Positions 1 through 10,732 of a DNA stretch of 64,000 nucleotides are shown here, piece by piece. The notes below the pieces were generated by a model. It was not told the origin of the DNA. It did not search any database and saw nothing but the letters and a program-made list of their open reading frames with translations. This stretch comes from Sesamum alatum. Lineage: Eukaryota; Streptophyta; Magnoliopsida; Lamiales; Pedaliaceae. The stretch lies in assembly GCA_034509735.1 (NCBI GenBank), contig JACGWO010000010.1, positions 17,993,193-18,057,192 of the forward strand, given 5' to 3'. Each line of letters opens with the position of its first letter. The stretch's first letter is position 1. Position numbers and translations under genes: made by a program.

Positions 1-43
1 TTATAAGCTTATTGTACTTTTTGTTTTTTATCTTTTTAAAAAA

Positions 44-1344
44 GGGTAAAAATCATTTTACCCCCTGTGTTTCAAAAAAGATTAAAAAACTCCCTGTATT
101 AGAAAAAATATTAAAAAACCTTTCTGTGTTCTAAAAAATGTAGTAAAACACCCCCTTCATATCATAAGTACATTACACGCGTCATTTTCAATTTTTTATA
201 AAAAAAATGACATTTTTATCCTTATTTTTATACCGTTAGATCTTATCTTATATAAATAAATGGTTCAGATCTTGTCAATATTATTTAAATTTATAAATAT
301 ATTTTAAAATGATATAATATATATTGAAATAATATTTATATATCTTTAATTAAGGAAAGTTATCAGTTATTTATATATAAATATATATTATATTAATGTA
401 TATATATACATATATATAGAAAGAGAGGGCGCCGGCGCCAGGGCAGGACGGGAGACGAGCAGGCGGCGCTGGGATGAGGTGGGGGTGTGCGGACGGGGAG
501 GGGCAGAAGGAGGGCGCACGGACGGGGAGGAGGAAGGGCGGCGGACGCTGAGGAAGAAAGGAGGGCGCGCGGAAGAGGAGGCTTAGGGCGGCGCACAGAG
601 GAGGAGGAGACGAAGGCGGGGAGGAGGAGGAGACGAAGGAGGGTTGCCAGACCGGGAGGAGAGAGCGAGCGCGGAGGAGGAGACGAAGGCGGCGCAGGAC
701 GGGGAGGAGGAGAGTGCGCCGCGGAGGATATGGCGGCGCCGGACGGGGAGGAGGAGACTGCACGATGCAGAGGAGAGCACGGCGGGAGAGGAGGCGGCAG
801 TGTGGTGGTGGTGAGGAGGCGGCGGCGTGGTGGTGGTGGTGAGGAGGCGGCGGTGTGGTGGTGGTGGTGGTGGCGGCGGCGGTGGTGTGGTGGTGGGGTG
901 AAGGAGACAACAATTAATATATATATATATATATATAAATATTTTATTTATACTTAAATAAATAAAAAAGTAATAAATATTTGTATATTAAATCTGGATC
1001 CTTATTTTAAACTAAGTTGAAATCTGGACCATTGAATTGTGATTAAATCTGGACCTATCATTCAAATTTAATAAAATCTAACAATTGATTTATTTTTTGC
1101 AAATTTCAACCGTTAGATGTACATCAAACAAGATCTGACGGTTTATAAATTAAGATTTAAAAATAATTTTTTGTTCAAAATTAAGCCCAAATCGCCTGAA
1201 GAGCGCGTGTGATACACCGCCGTGTTCGAGGGGGTGTTTTGCTATATTTTTGGGAACACAGGGGGGATTTTTAGCATTTTTTCTAATACAGGGGGGTTTT
1301 TTAATCTTTTTTGGGAACACAGGGGGGTAAAATGATTTTTACCC
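44..1344. mobile_element. Non-autonomous Mutator-like element (MULE) with 10 bp TSD
   Basis: Left TIR from 44 and right TIR ending at 1344 are inverted copies over about 115 bp, beginning GGGTAAAAATCATTTTACC. They share the phrases 'CCCTGTGTT', 'AAAAAAGATTAAAAAAC' and 'CTGTATTAGAAAAAAT'. Directly outside lie identical 10 bp sequences TTTTAAAAAA (34-43 and 1345-1354). A 9-11 bp duplication with long TIRs is the hallmark of Mutator-like elements. No transposase is present. The interior is AT-rich except for a strikingly GC-rich purine-skewed core at about 424-910. Removing the element restores continuity of the surrounding long-TIR element. The TSD is of low complexity, so a chance match is not fully excluded. 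Confidence 0.65.
424..910. other. GC-rich purine-skewed core inside the MULE
   Basis: About 490 bp dominated by GGAGGAGG, GGCGGC and GTGGTGG runs, embedded in an element that is otherwise extremely AT-rich. Both strands contain open frames, but their translations are low complexity (Arg/Gly/Glu on plus, Pro/Ser/His/Ala on minus), as expected from composition alone. It may be a captured gene fragment, since Pack-MULEs favour GC-rich sequence, or an expanded microsatellite. No protein family is recognisable. Confidence 0.5.
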
Positions 1345-2339
1345 TTTTAAAAAATACACTTAGTCTTATAAATTTGATATTCTTGACACATTTACTCATG
1401 TACTATATATATAGTTATCAATTTTAGTCATGTATGAATTTCATTAAAACACATTTAGTCCTGTATGTTTAACAAGTATGACACTTTTAGTTCTTTTGTT
1501 GACTAGTAAGATATGTCACCGGAAAAAGACGCATGTTTTCTTGCGTTAATTACTCAATACAATCAGACGATTTAATTCATGAATCCTAATTTCTCGTCTC
1601 AACCCTAATTTGCCCAAACCCCCAAATGATTGTCCTTAAAAAGAACACACAATTTCTATAAACTCTTGGAATCAAGGCATGCAAATCTCATCAAAAGAAC
1701 ACAACGAATTCGGTTTGATTGGAATTTGGAGCGCAAAATCAAAGATTCGGAGAAAAAATATTCGGGTGTGAAGAACCCAAAAAACTTAATCTTCCCACCA
1801 TCCCAGCATACTATGCACGTTCTCGAGTAGAGAAATAGGGGGGGTTTGGGAAAAAAATAGGGTTTGGAATTTTGAGGATGTGTGTATTTTACTTGTGAGA
1901 AATAACATCAATATTGCTAAAAGCCCAACAATATGTTGTGCATTTTGCTTAAATTTTTTCGGCCACCGTTATTATTTTCCGGCAACGAAAGGATTAAAAG
2001 TGTCACAGTTATAAATGTACAGGACTAAATGAGTTTCATTGAAATACATACAGGACTAAAATTGATGACTATATAATTATAGGACTAAATGTGTCAAAAG
2101 TATCAAACTTATATGACTAAATGTGTTTTTCAAAAAGATAAGGACCAAAAGTGCAACAATCCTACAATTACAGGACGAAAAGTGAAACTTTGCCAAAAAG
2201 GTATTTAGCTTCTCATTCTGCTGATACACCAGGGGAAATTGTAGTTGTAGTCCTGTAATTTCGGGAGGTGACAATTTCCTATACTAGTGATGGCAACGGG
2301 CGGGTCTGCCAGGACCCAAGACTCGTCCCGCCCTGCTTA

Positions 2340-2540
2340 GTAACTAATAAGTAAATTAGTAATAACATATAACACCTAATGAATGAACAGTATGAGTTTA
2401 ATGAATTAAAGTTAAATTGAATTTAGATATAGATAATTTAACATAATTTTTGATCTAAATGAATTAAACAATACAAAGAATACATTCATCTAATTTTTTA
2501 ATTTTCTCAGTAATTAATATCATCTTATAATCCACAATGA
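2340..2540. repeat. AT-rich tandem repeat, left part
   Basis: This AT-rich stretch contains 'acaaagaatacattcatctaa', which recurs to the right of CACTA-1 at about 6322. It is the left part of a tandem array that CACTA-1 split. No coding content is seen. Confidence 0.5.
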
Positions 2541-2562
2541 CACTACAAAAAAAAGCGGTGAT

Positions 2563-3245
2563 TGGGACGGTAACATGAACGCTTTTTTTATTATTTGGAA
2601 CGGTAAGTAATTAATTTGAACCTTTTAGACTACAATTAGGAACGGTTGAGGAACGGGAGACTATCCGTGGCAATAAGAGGCGATCCTAATTATTAGGAAC
2701 GGTAACGAGATTATCGTTCCTACTTTGGAACGGTGGTTGGCACTATTTCATTCTACCGTTCCTAATTACCTTTGTACGTATAATTTTTATTTTTTTTGCA
2801 TTTGGAACACTTTATAAACATTAGGAACGGTGTCAACAAAAATAAATCGCGCAATTAGGAACGGTGTTTAGAACTCTGTTTGGAACAGTCCGTTTATGTT
2901 GTAGATAAAATTTAGCATGGTTTCTGGAATACATCTAGGAACAGTTGGTTGTAGAGATTAGGACCGGTGACTGGAATATATTTTATCGCGACGTTTAGGA
3001 ACGGTGTTTGCACTCAATCTTTGGAATAACGATTTGGACCGGTTTTTGGTATTGTCTTTAGAACGAAAGCCTAACCATGAAAGGATTGATTTTGGAATAC
3101 AATTAGGCACGGTAGGTTCCATCTTTAGGAACGGTTAACGTGTAGAGTTGGAATGGTTTTGTCATCGGCATGGGAACGGTAAGTCTCTTGAAAAAGTCAA
3201 CTATAGGAACGGTACGGTGCGAATACGAACCGGCTAAAGTACCGT
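2563..3245. repeat. CACTA-1 subterminal GGAACGGT repeats (left)
   Basis: Many copies of TTAGGAACGGT and variants (GGAACGGT, GGACCGGT, GGAACAGT) spaced roughly every 20-40 bp. In En/Spm such short subterminal repeats are bound by the TNPA-type protein. They are mainly in one orientation here and in both orientations at the right end. The role is inferred from the family. Confidence 0.75.
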
Positions 3246-3422
3246 TCCTAATTAATGATTTAATTTTTTTTATATTAATAGTTTTTTATCATTTAAATTA
3301 ATAATAATATTTTGATTATATAATTAATATTTAAATATGAAAAAATGCATAATTTAGAAATAAAAATTATATTAAATATGAATATTATCCGATTTGATTA
3401 CAAAACAAAAAAAAAACATAAT

Positions 3423-4997
3423 TTACTCTTCGTCCCCATCGGCCTCGTCCATCTCGTCAATGTCTGGATGGGTCGGATCTTTAGGAGGCCGTGACGGGCC
3501 GGCGCTGGAGCAACTGGTCTGCATGTCCTTGACCATGCCCATCAGGTCCGCTATCATCTCCTCGAGGCGGCCCAACCGACCCTCCATGTTTGACGGAGGC
3601 GCTGGCGCTGGCGAGGTAACGGTCTGGCTGAGCGCTAGGGCCTCAGAACCAAGACCAAATACCCGGCTCTTGTTCTTGCCCCCGACGCAACTCAGCCACA
3701 TCTGCTGCTCGATCTGCTGCCCCACCGAGGCCTCTGATTCGGAAGCAGGATCCTTAGGGGCCTGAGACTGATGATCCTCCATCATCTTTTGGAACATCTC
3801 CTGCAAAAATAATTACAATAAATTAGAAAATTTTAAAATATTTAAAAAAATACTATAGAATGTATTATTAATTACAACTTACCGCCACCTCCGCTGCCCT
3901 CGACCCGCTCCAGCCGCCGTCGACCTTCTTCTTGTAGCATCTGGAGAATAACTCCATCTGCTTCACTGGCCGGCCGAGCTGCTCCTCCTGTAAAAAGAAA
4001 TTGGAAACATTTATTACAATTTTAATTTAATAGTAATAAATAATTGAAATAACATTAGATATCTTACCATTTTCCGCTTGTGCATACCGACGGAGACAGA
4101 TCCCCCGCGGTACACAGTAGTGGATGCGGCTGGGTTGGCGTTCCGGTTTACCTTGTTCTTCTCGCACTCTTTTTGGAACTCCGGGGAAGCCTAGTACAGG
4201 AGGAGCTGCCGCCACACCTCGTTCGCCAGCCATAGAGGCTTCTGCAGCGACTGTCTGGCGAGGACGAACTTCTTCCTCAAGAACTTCCCCACCCAGACAT
4301 GGAAGATTTTGAACATCGACTCGTCGTGGGCGTCCCACCAGTACGTCATCTGTATTAAAAAATATATATAAAAATATTTTTTAACTTAGATTATTAAAAT
4401 ATTTTAAAAAAATTAATTCCTGTTACCTTCAAGCTCTCGAACCAAAAATGCTGGTGCTCTAGCGGCACCTGGCGCAAACAGCCCCAAGGGTGGGGATAGT
4501 GTCCTCGCACGACCGCGTACATGCGCTCATGGATCTTCCGATCACGACTGAAATTACAAAATAATTAGTATGTCACAAAAATATTAATTTAAATTACAAA
4601 AAAAAAATTAAAAACATAAATTGTACCTCGCATCGACGAGTGTGATGTACTGGTGCGCGGATGGTGGTAGGAGTGGTGGGGCCGGTGGGGGTGGTGGTGG
4701 TGGGGAAGCCCATGGATGGGCCGGATCGACCGTCGGTGCGGTAGTGGATGGTCCGGGCTGCTGATCCGGCGCAGCAGTAGACGCACCGGGCTGCTGATCC
4801 GGCGCAGGTGGTGCGTGTGCCGGATCTGCCGGCGCAGGTGGTGTGGGTGCCGGTGCCGGTGAGGCCGGTGGTGGTGGTGGTCGGAAAACTGCTTCCCCAT
4901 CCTGGGAAGCAACACCGACCGGCGGTATAGGAAAGCGACCGCAGCCACGACCACTGCCACGTCCACCTCCTCGGTATGGAAAATCCCGACCAGACAT
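3423..4997 (-). CDS. CACTA-encoded PF03004-type (Ptta/En/Spm) transposase, five exons, open
   Basis: I read the gene on the minus strand as exons 4997-4627, 4547-4427, 4349-4068, 3987-3883 and 3800-3423. All four introns are short (77-95 bp) with GT...AG borders. The joined length of 1257 nt is a multiple of three with no internal stop (418 residues). Exon 1 encodes a Gly/Arg start (MSGRDFPYRGGGRG) and a long Pro/Ala/His linker. Exons 2-3 encode the conserved core, including IHERMYAVVRGHYPHPWGC, WFESLK, MFKIFHVWVGKFLRKKFVLA and KPLWLANEVW. Exon 5 is a coiled-coil-like tail (RLGRLEEMIADLMGMVKDMQ) with an acidic end. This matches plant transposase family PF03004, a likely TNPA-like accessory protein that binds subterminal repeats. 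The same gene is broken in CACTA-2 and in the chimeric CACTA. Expression is not shown by the sequence. Confidence 0.82.
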
Positions 4998-5092
4998 TAT
5001 CTACAAAATACACATAAGTATCCATTTGTTTCAATAATGAAGATTTTCTAATTTATTTAATATATATGCAAACTAAATACCATAATTTTACC

Positions 5093-5395
5093 CTAAAATT
5101 GCACAGGGGGCGTTGTCAATGCTTCAAAGTATTCCTGCACCCTCTCCTCACCATGCGAAGTCCAATTGCAATACTCTGGCATAAACCCTTTCATACACAA
5201 ATCAAAATTTACCTCGTCTGGTGTTTTGAACCGTTCGTTTTTGCACTTCCGGCAGGGACACTTAATCTTGTCCCCGTCCATATATGCACGCTGAGACTGG
5301 GCCCATTCTAAAAATGTTGTAACACCATCCTCAAACTCCGGCTTCACACCCAGGACGTCTCGATCATACATCCATTTCCTCAAATGTCTTAACAT
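5093..5395 (-). pseudogene. N-terminal fragment of TNP2 transposase (transposase-associated domain)
   Basis: The minus-strand frame from ATG at 5395 gives MLRHLRKWMYDRDVLGVKPE, then CPCRKCKNE and FMPEYCNWTSHGE, ending near TTPPVQF. This is the transposase-associated domain (PF13963) found at the N-terminus of CACTA TNP2 proteins, with its Cys-rich CxCxxC motif. It closely parallels the TNP2 start in CACTA-2 at 34167. After about 100 residues the frame stops. The Transposase_21 catalytic region and the C-terminal domains are absent, and the next gene lies about 95 bp away. This marks an internal deletion, so CACTA-1 would need TNP2 supplied in trans. Confidence 0.8.
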
Positions 5396-5639
5396 GATTG
5401 GTCCTACGTATAATTCACAACAACACAATTAAATGACAAGAGTAAATTATATATATATGCAAAAATAACAGAATTTTGCATATTTACCTGAGCAAAACAC
5501 CTATCGATATCAATGCAAAATTCGCGCTCGGTAGTTGATATATTCGATTTTTCGTATAAACAATAAAGGGGGGGAGTTACAAATACAAAATGAGTTGGAG
5601 AGTAAGTATAAGAACAATGACAAAGAAGGGGGACATATA

Positions 5640-6295
5640 TATAGAAATCATTGGAACGGTCATTGGATTACTATTTGGAACACAAAACTAGCCATTAAAA
5701 TATAGCCGTTGTTCCAGATTAAGGAACGGTCTCAGGAGAGGTAACAGGGACGGTAAAGTTACCGTTGTAATATAGCCGTTAGAGCATATTAGGAACGGTA
5801 TCAGGCACAAGAAAAATTCACCGTTCCTACTTGGATTACATTTTGGACCGGTACTTGTAACACGACTTCACTTACTATATACCCGTAATTCAGAACGGTA
5901 ATTGCATCACATTTTTTCTCATGGCGTAAAAGGGCCTCCTGTAGGACTACATGTTGGAACGGTAGGGCAACCGGTCCAAAATAGACACGATCTTTGGCAC
6001 ACACACAGTAACGATGAGCTTTCTCGGTCCGCCTACCATTCCAAATCTCACACATGTGTTCCAAATTGAGGTCCAAAATATATCAGGCCCCCTTTAGGAA
6101 CGGTTATAGGTGTACAAATTGGCACCCTATGTTTGGCACTCGAATAGGAACGGTGCGACCGTTCCTATTAATTTGTATTTCTATTAGCACGACTCTGACG
6201 TCATCAACGGTTTACCGTGCCACAATAGTTCCTACCACCGTTCCTACGTGGAACGGTAACTGGAACGGTCGTACCTTACCGTTCCTATTTCCGCA
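5640..6295. repeat. CACTA-1 subterminal GGAACGGT repeats (right)
   Basis: A dense cluster of GGAACGGT, ACCGTTCC and CCGTTCCTA motifs in both orientations runs up to the right TIR. Several minus- and plus-strand open frames here arise only from this repeat. Confidence 0.75.
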
Positions 6296-6308
6296 TTTTT
6301 TTGTAGTG

Positions 6309-6880
6309 TGAATTACATACTACAAAGAATACATTCAACTAATGTTTAATTTTTTCAATAAGAAATATCAACATCTAGATTTAGATACTTTAATATAGTT
6401 TTTAATTTAAAATGAATTGTATAAAATCAAGTATATACACTGAACCAAATTTTTATTTCTTTATTAAGTAATATAATTTTAAATTTAGGTACTTTAACAT
6501 AATTTTCTATATACAATGAAATATATAATATAAACAATACATGCATCTAATTTTTTTATTTCTCAATAAGTAATGTAATTTTAAATTAATATATTTTTTT
6601 TTACCTAAATTGAAATATATAATACAAATAATACCTTCAACTATTTTTTTCAATAAGTAATACTAATATCATTGTAAACTTAGGTATTTTAACATAGTTT
6701 TTTTTAATTTAAAATAAATTATCTAACACAATAATACGTTCAATTAATTTTTTATTTTTTGTATTTTTTATATAGAGCTGGATATACGCAAAATTATTTA
6801 AGGATTACATTTAATACCATAATTTTATATTAACAATGTATTACATATGCATATATATATATATATAATAAATATTTTTA
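6309..6880. repeat. AT-rich tandem repeat, period about 100 bp, right part
   Basis: The phrase TTTAGGTACTTTAACATA and variants recurs near 6379, 6484 and 6679, with 'CATCTAATTTTTTTATTT' and 'CAATAAGTAAT' blocks between. This is a diverged AT-rich tandem array, continuous with 2340-2540 before CACTA-1 inserted. Confidence 0.6.
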
Positions 6881-7430
6881 AAAATAAATGGGATAGGTTT
6901 GAGGCGTGTTCGAGTCAAAATCCGTAACCCGGCCCAGGCCCGTAACTCGGGCGGGTCCTAATTTATCTGTGCTGGACCCACTAAAAAAAGTACCAAACGA
7001 GGCGGGGCCCCGGTTTTTTGGTCCAATTGCCATTCCTCCTCTACGAGGATGAGTTTTGATATTTAATCCTATAATTTTAAACAATTTGCATATTGAGGAA
7101 AAAATTGGGCGAAATTTGCTAAAATCGATTAAAAAAAGGTGCATGTAACCAACTCAATTGAGTGCATTTTTGGATCATTGTAGAAAAATTTGATCAATTT
7201 TATCTTTAATATATGAAAATTTTAAAATTATATGACAAAATTGGCAAGATTCATACATGATTAATTAAATTGCTACCTCCCCATACTTGCCAAATCTGGA
7301 TTGTGAGACAACTCCGTATATAGATCTCTACAAGATTATTGTAAGGTAAACATTATTTATTATGAACATTAAAGTTTTCAAGAGTATGAACAATCATGAT
7401 ATTGTTCAAGTTATACACAATGTCAAAGGT

Positions 7431-7657
7431 AAATTATATTGACACCTCTGATATAAGATTTAATTATATAAATATTCTCGTCTTTTATAAATTCATAGAA
7501 ACACCCCTTGAGGGAATGTTTGTGTAAAATTTAGGTATTGACTATGAAGTGTACTTGTAATTAGAATCATACCTTCGAAGGATCTATTTATAAATTTGCG
7601 AAAAATAATAAGAATTTGTATAATTAGACTTAATATCAGAAGTGTCAATCTAATATA
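7431..7657. mobile_element. MITE-like TIR element, about 227 bp
   Basis: The left arm 'AAATTATATTGACACCTCTG' and the following ATATAAGATTTAATTATATAAAT are matched in inverse orientation by the right arm ending CAGAAGTGTCAATCTAATAT. The arms are about 50 bp with a few mismatches. There is no coding capacity. Superfamily and TSD are unresolved. Confidence 0.55.
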
Positions 7658-7713
7658 CCCCAATACTAAAAACACGTAAAATTGGAAGCCTCTGATCACT
7701 TGTCATCTTGACT

Positions 7714-8033
7714 CACAATAAAAAAAAATGACATTTAACTATTGTTAATTTCCATGGTCAATATTAAATAGCCGTAGCGAATAATCATTGACCACGGCCA
7801 CGCAACAGTTGTCGACTATGGTTTTTGCTAAGGTGGCTAAAACATTTGTCATGGCTAAAAGCCATGGTGAATGCTTTTGCCACGTCTTTTAGCCGTGGCA
7901 AATAGGTTTTTCATGGTGGAAAAGCTAGTTTTTGCATCGATTTTTATTTACCCGTAATTAATAATAGTTATTTACAGTGATTTTTAACCATGGTAATTAA
8001 AAATATAGCTAATATTAATTTTTTTTTCTAGTG
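7714..8033. mobile_element. CACTA-like MITE, about 320 bp
   Basis: The left end is CACAATAAAAAAAAATG and the right end, inverted, is CACTAGAAAAAAAAATT. The subterminal region carries repeated CCATGGT and GCCATGG / GCCGTGGC words. The candidate 3 bp flanks (ACT and ATT) do not match well. An inverted pair ACTCACAAT...ATTGTGAGT straddles the ends and leaves the exact left border uncertain. No ORF. Confidence 0.45.
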
Positions 8034-8892
8034 ATTGTGAGTTACAATTAGCTAAAATCTATGGTACAAGTTGCTATATGACAACATTTAGCCATCTATG
8101 GTAGTTTCCATCAAAGACCTTTGATGCTTAAGCCAGTTTGAGAGATCAAAAGGAAAATTTATAAGCTAGTGTGAAAGTAATAAATGGCATAATGTTACCT
8201 GAAGTAATTGGGGTAATAATAATGTCAAATGCCAGTATCTGTACGGGTTTACGTATTGTATCTTGAAATTCCACGTACTCATTAGATGACTTCAATTTCG
8301 GGTCATCAGATCGGACTGGATCAGACGTGACCCGAGCTGAGTGAGAAACTCTCGGATCTTGATCTGATTGAGTATTTTGCCTTATATGTGGAGTATTTTT
8401 TATCCTTATGGTACCAAATCTATGTATCCCATCTAACCGTAAGTTAAAATTACAGAAAATTGGGCACTGAAAATAAATCAGTAGAATAACTCGAATCTTG
8501 ATTAGGAGAATGTAGTCTAGGGTACGGATTGCAATCATGCACATTTTTAAGAACATAATCATTCGTGATTTTGACTGTAAATTACAATTATATAAGGTCG
8601 AACACATATAACTAATCATTAATTAGTTCACTCATAATCTTGACCACAAGTTACAATGACTCATCCAGAACACAAGTAGTAATTGCATGTTGTTGATGAT
8701 TATTATGATCTTGACCTCGACTTATAATTGCAAAACACAAAGACTTTATCACTATTTAAACTCATAATACGGTGCTCTACACATGATGTATGGATGATTG
8801 CCATATACACTTATTTTATAAGAAGAAAATGGGATATGAATTGAACAGACAAAGTTACAATTCCCATCTTAGAGAATAGGGGAGTCTACTTT

Positions 8893-9362
8893 ACGTAAAT
8901 TTTAAAATGGTCTCAAATTTAAATATTTTTGACGAATTTAATCCCGTAATTCAACTTTTATATATATATATATATATAAATAAAATAGATGACAAGATCA
9001 CATATTTTGTACGTGACCGTTATTTTTCGACGACAAGGGACTCTTAAAACTAAATGTGTGTAAAAAATTAAAATATTGATACAAAAAATGTAGCCCCTGC
9101 ATCTTGTGGGGCAAAAAATATTAGGGCAAAATTGTATTTTCCACCCCCACATAATAGGAGGGTATACCCTTTTCGTCACAAAATTGGTACTTTTTTTTTA
9201 TACATTTAATCCCAATAGTCACTTTTGGTCGAAAAATAACATCCACTAGCAAGACAAGTGATTTTGCCGCCTATATATATATATATTTTTCATGATAATT
9301 GGATTGTGGGGCTAAATGTGTCGAAAGAATCAAATTTTAGTACAATTTTAAAATTTGTCATA
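8893..9362. mobile_element. Diverged long-TIR MITE, about 470 bp
   Basis: Left 'TAAATTTTAAAATGGTCTC' and 'TTTTTGACGAATTTAATCCC' correspond in inverse orientation to right 'GAC-AAATTTTAAAATTGTAC' and 'TTTCGACACATTTAGCCCC'. The pairs GTTATTTTTCGACGA / GTTATTTTTCGACCA lie further in. The arms are about 150 bp. No coding capacity and no clear TSD. Confidence 0.42.
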
Positions 9363-9930
9363 TGAAACAAAAAATACAATTTTACCTAATTGAACATCCA
9401 ACTGTCCAATGTATCCATGCTAGCATATGTACAACACCCATCACAGATATATCAATCACCCATAATCTAAAGTATGATTGCGTTACAGACATAAATATTT
9501 TTTGATCACACGTTATAGATCAGTCGCAATCTAGATTACGACTTTGTAATAATCATGCCTATTTCCCAAGAACATGATCACATTAACCTTGAATTAGGTA
9601 ACTAATTAAGTACACAAAATCAAACACGAAGAGAATTAATCACCAGCAACCACTCTCATGTAATTTAGTTCAAACATATATATATAGCCCCGCGTACAAA
9701 CCGCACCCGCCGTCGGCATTTAACAAGAACACACGAGCACTCGTGACTGAGTTGCAGTCAGACGCACTTTCCAGTTGAAAATTAAACACGCTTCTTGAAT
9801 GCGGAAGTAAGTGCAAATGCACTTTTACATTTGAAGGCTTGGGTCGCTGGCACAAATATTGAGTGTGGTGGATGAGAGAAGACGAAATGAGCCCATGCAA
9901 TGGCTGTGATGTACATCATCACTGTACCCA

Positions 9931-9964
<34 letters not shown>

Positions 9965-10732
9965 GATGGGCTTTCTCCCTATCCACATTTAATGGAGGGG
10001 CAAGGGGAGTATGTTGAATTAAAGAGGTGGGAAAAGTTGTTCAATTTCTTCCATAAAATGCTGTCATCAGAAGAGCACAGATTTCGATAATCTACCAACA
10101 CACACCACACACAGTAGGACATAGAAGGGTCTGCAGAAAGCTTCAGGTTTTCTGCACAATGAAAACAAAAAGGCAGTTTGGGAGAAGTGATGGTGAATGC
10201 TCTAAAACTAAGAGAATTTAATGGCTCTACCTCACAAGTAAGTGAAGAACCTCAAAACCCATCCATCCCACTTCATATTTTATATTTAAGAAATCAAAGA
10301 CTTGCTGAAAATGCACTTGAAACCACAGCCCAAGTAGGTGTGAAAGGAGTGAAGAAAAATACCAACTATAACAAGAAATTACTAAAGGAGGAAAATGGAA
10401 AATCATAGGCAAAGAATATAAACGAGAAAAACCCTAGTTTTAACTTAGATTGGAATTCAGTGACATTATAACAATGAGAAACAAATTTCCGGGGTAGCAG
10501 AAATCTCAAATCACCATCCTAAATTCGAGTTGTTCTTGCCCATCTGCTAATTCTTGCACACTTGTGCAATGTTACTAGCTAGCTCTAAAGTTGCAAAATC
10601 ATACTCTATATAAACAATAACACAAACACATGATGTTCCACATAGAATAGTAAGAATTTCCCTCCAATTCCCACCAATATCCCCATTTGAAGTTCCCGTT
10701 TTTGATCTGCTAGCTGCTCTATTTCAACACTC
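9363..10732. other. Intergenic / 3' flank of the ZF-HD gene
   Basis: AT-rich single-copy-looking DNA downstream of the minus-strand ZF-HD gene. It contains a (GA)n microsatellite and no recognisable gene. Some of 10600-10732 should be the 3' UTR. Small open frames here lack family features. Confidence 0.5.
9939..9964. repeat. (AG)n microsatellite
   Basis: About 13 uninterrupted AG dinucleotides, downstream of the ZF-HD gene. Confidence 0.9.

Larger units (their letters stand above)
1..2195. mobile_element. Long-TIR element, left end outside window, interrupted by a Mutator-like element
   Basis: The sequence at about 1-43 plus 1355-1545 reads as the inverted complement of about 1985-2160. 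Both arms carry phrases of the type 'ACACATTTAGTCcTATAagTTTGATA' in pieces, with 'TTGACACATTTA' and 'TTTTAGTCcTGTATG' repeated. The arms are roughly 190 bp and diverged. The middle (about 1546-1985) shows no convincing coding capacity. The left arm is split at 44-1344 by another TIR element. No target-site duplication can be checked because the left end lies outside the window. It resembles a non-autonomous DNA transposon (MITE or Mutator type); the superfamily is inferred. Confidence 0.5.
2541..6308 (-). mobile_element. CACTA (En/Spm) transposon CACTA-1, structurally complete
   Basis: The left terminus is CACTACAAAAAAAAGCGG and the right terminus is the inverted CCGCATTTTTTTGTAGTG. The element is flanked by a perfect 3 bp target duplication TGA (2538-2540 and 6309-6311), as expected for CACTA elements. 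Subterminal regions (about 2563-3245 and 5640-6295) are packed with GGAACGGT/ACCGTTCC motifs, the likely binding sites for the element-encoded DNA-binding protein. Inside are a five-exon PF03004-type transposase gene and the N-terminal domain of TNP2, both on the minus strand. The catalytic TNP2 body is missing, so the element is probably non-autonomous and an internal-deletion derivative of a CACTA-2-like parent. Confidence 0.93.
2287..7036. mobile_element. Possible hAT-like non-autonomous element interrupted by CACTA-1
   Basis: The left end reads TAGTGATGGCAACGGGCGGG, followed by GGACCC/CGTCCCGCC phrases. The right end (about 6900-7036) has GGCGGGTCC, GGACCCAC, GGCGGGGCCCC and ends CCAATTGCCATT. 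This paired GC-rich 'GGCAACGGG...CCATTGCC' structure around AT-rich repeats is typical of hAT-type MITE families. The ends match only partly and I found no clear 8 bp TSD, so this is tentative. CACTA-1 and an AT-rich tandem repeat lie inside. Confidence 0.35.

Noticed and set aside
371..957. Overlapping long open frames on both strands (up to 180 codons) in the GC-rich core
   Set aside because: Their translations are low-complexity by-products of GGA/GGC/GTG repeats on an AT-rich background; there is no domain or splice structure.
6054..6311. Plus-strand 85-codon frame near the CACTA-1 right end
   Set aside because: Composed of ACCGTTCC subterminal repeats; coding is incidental.
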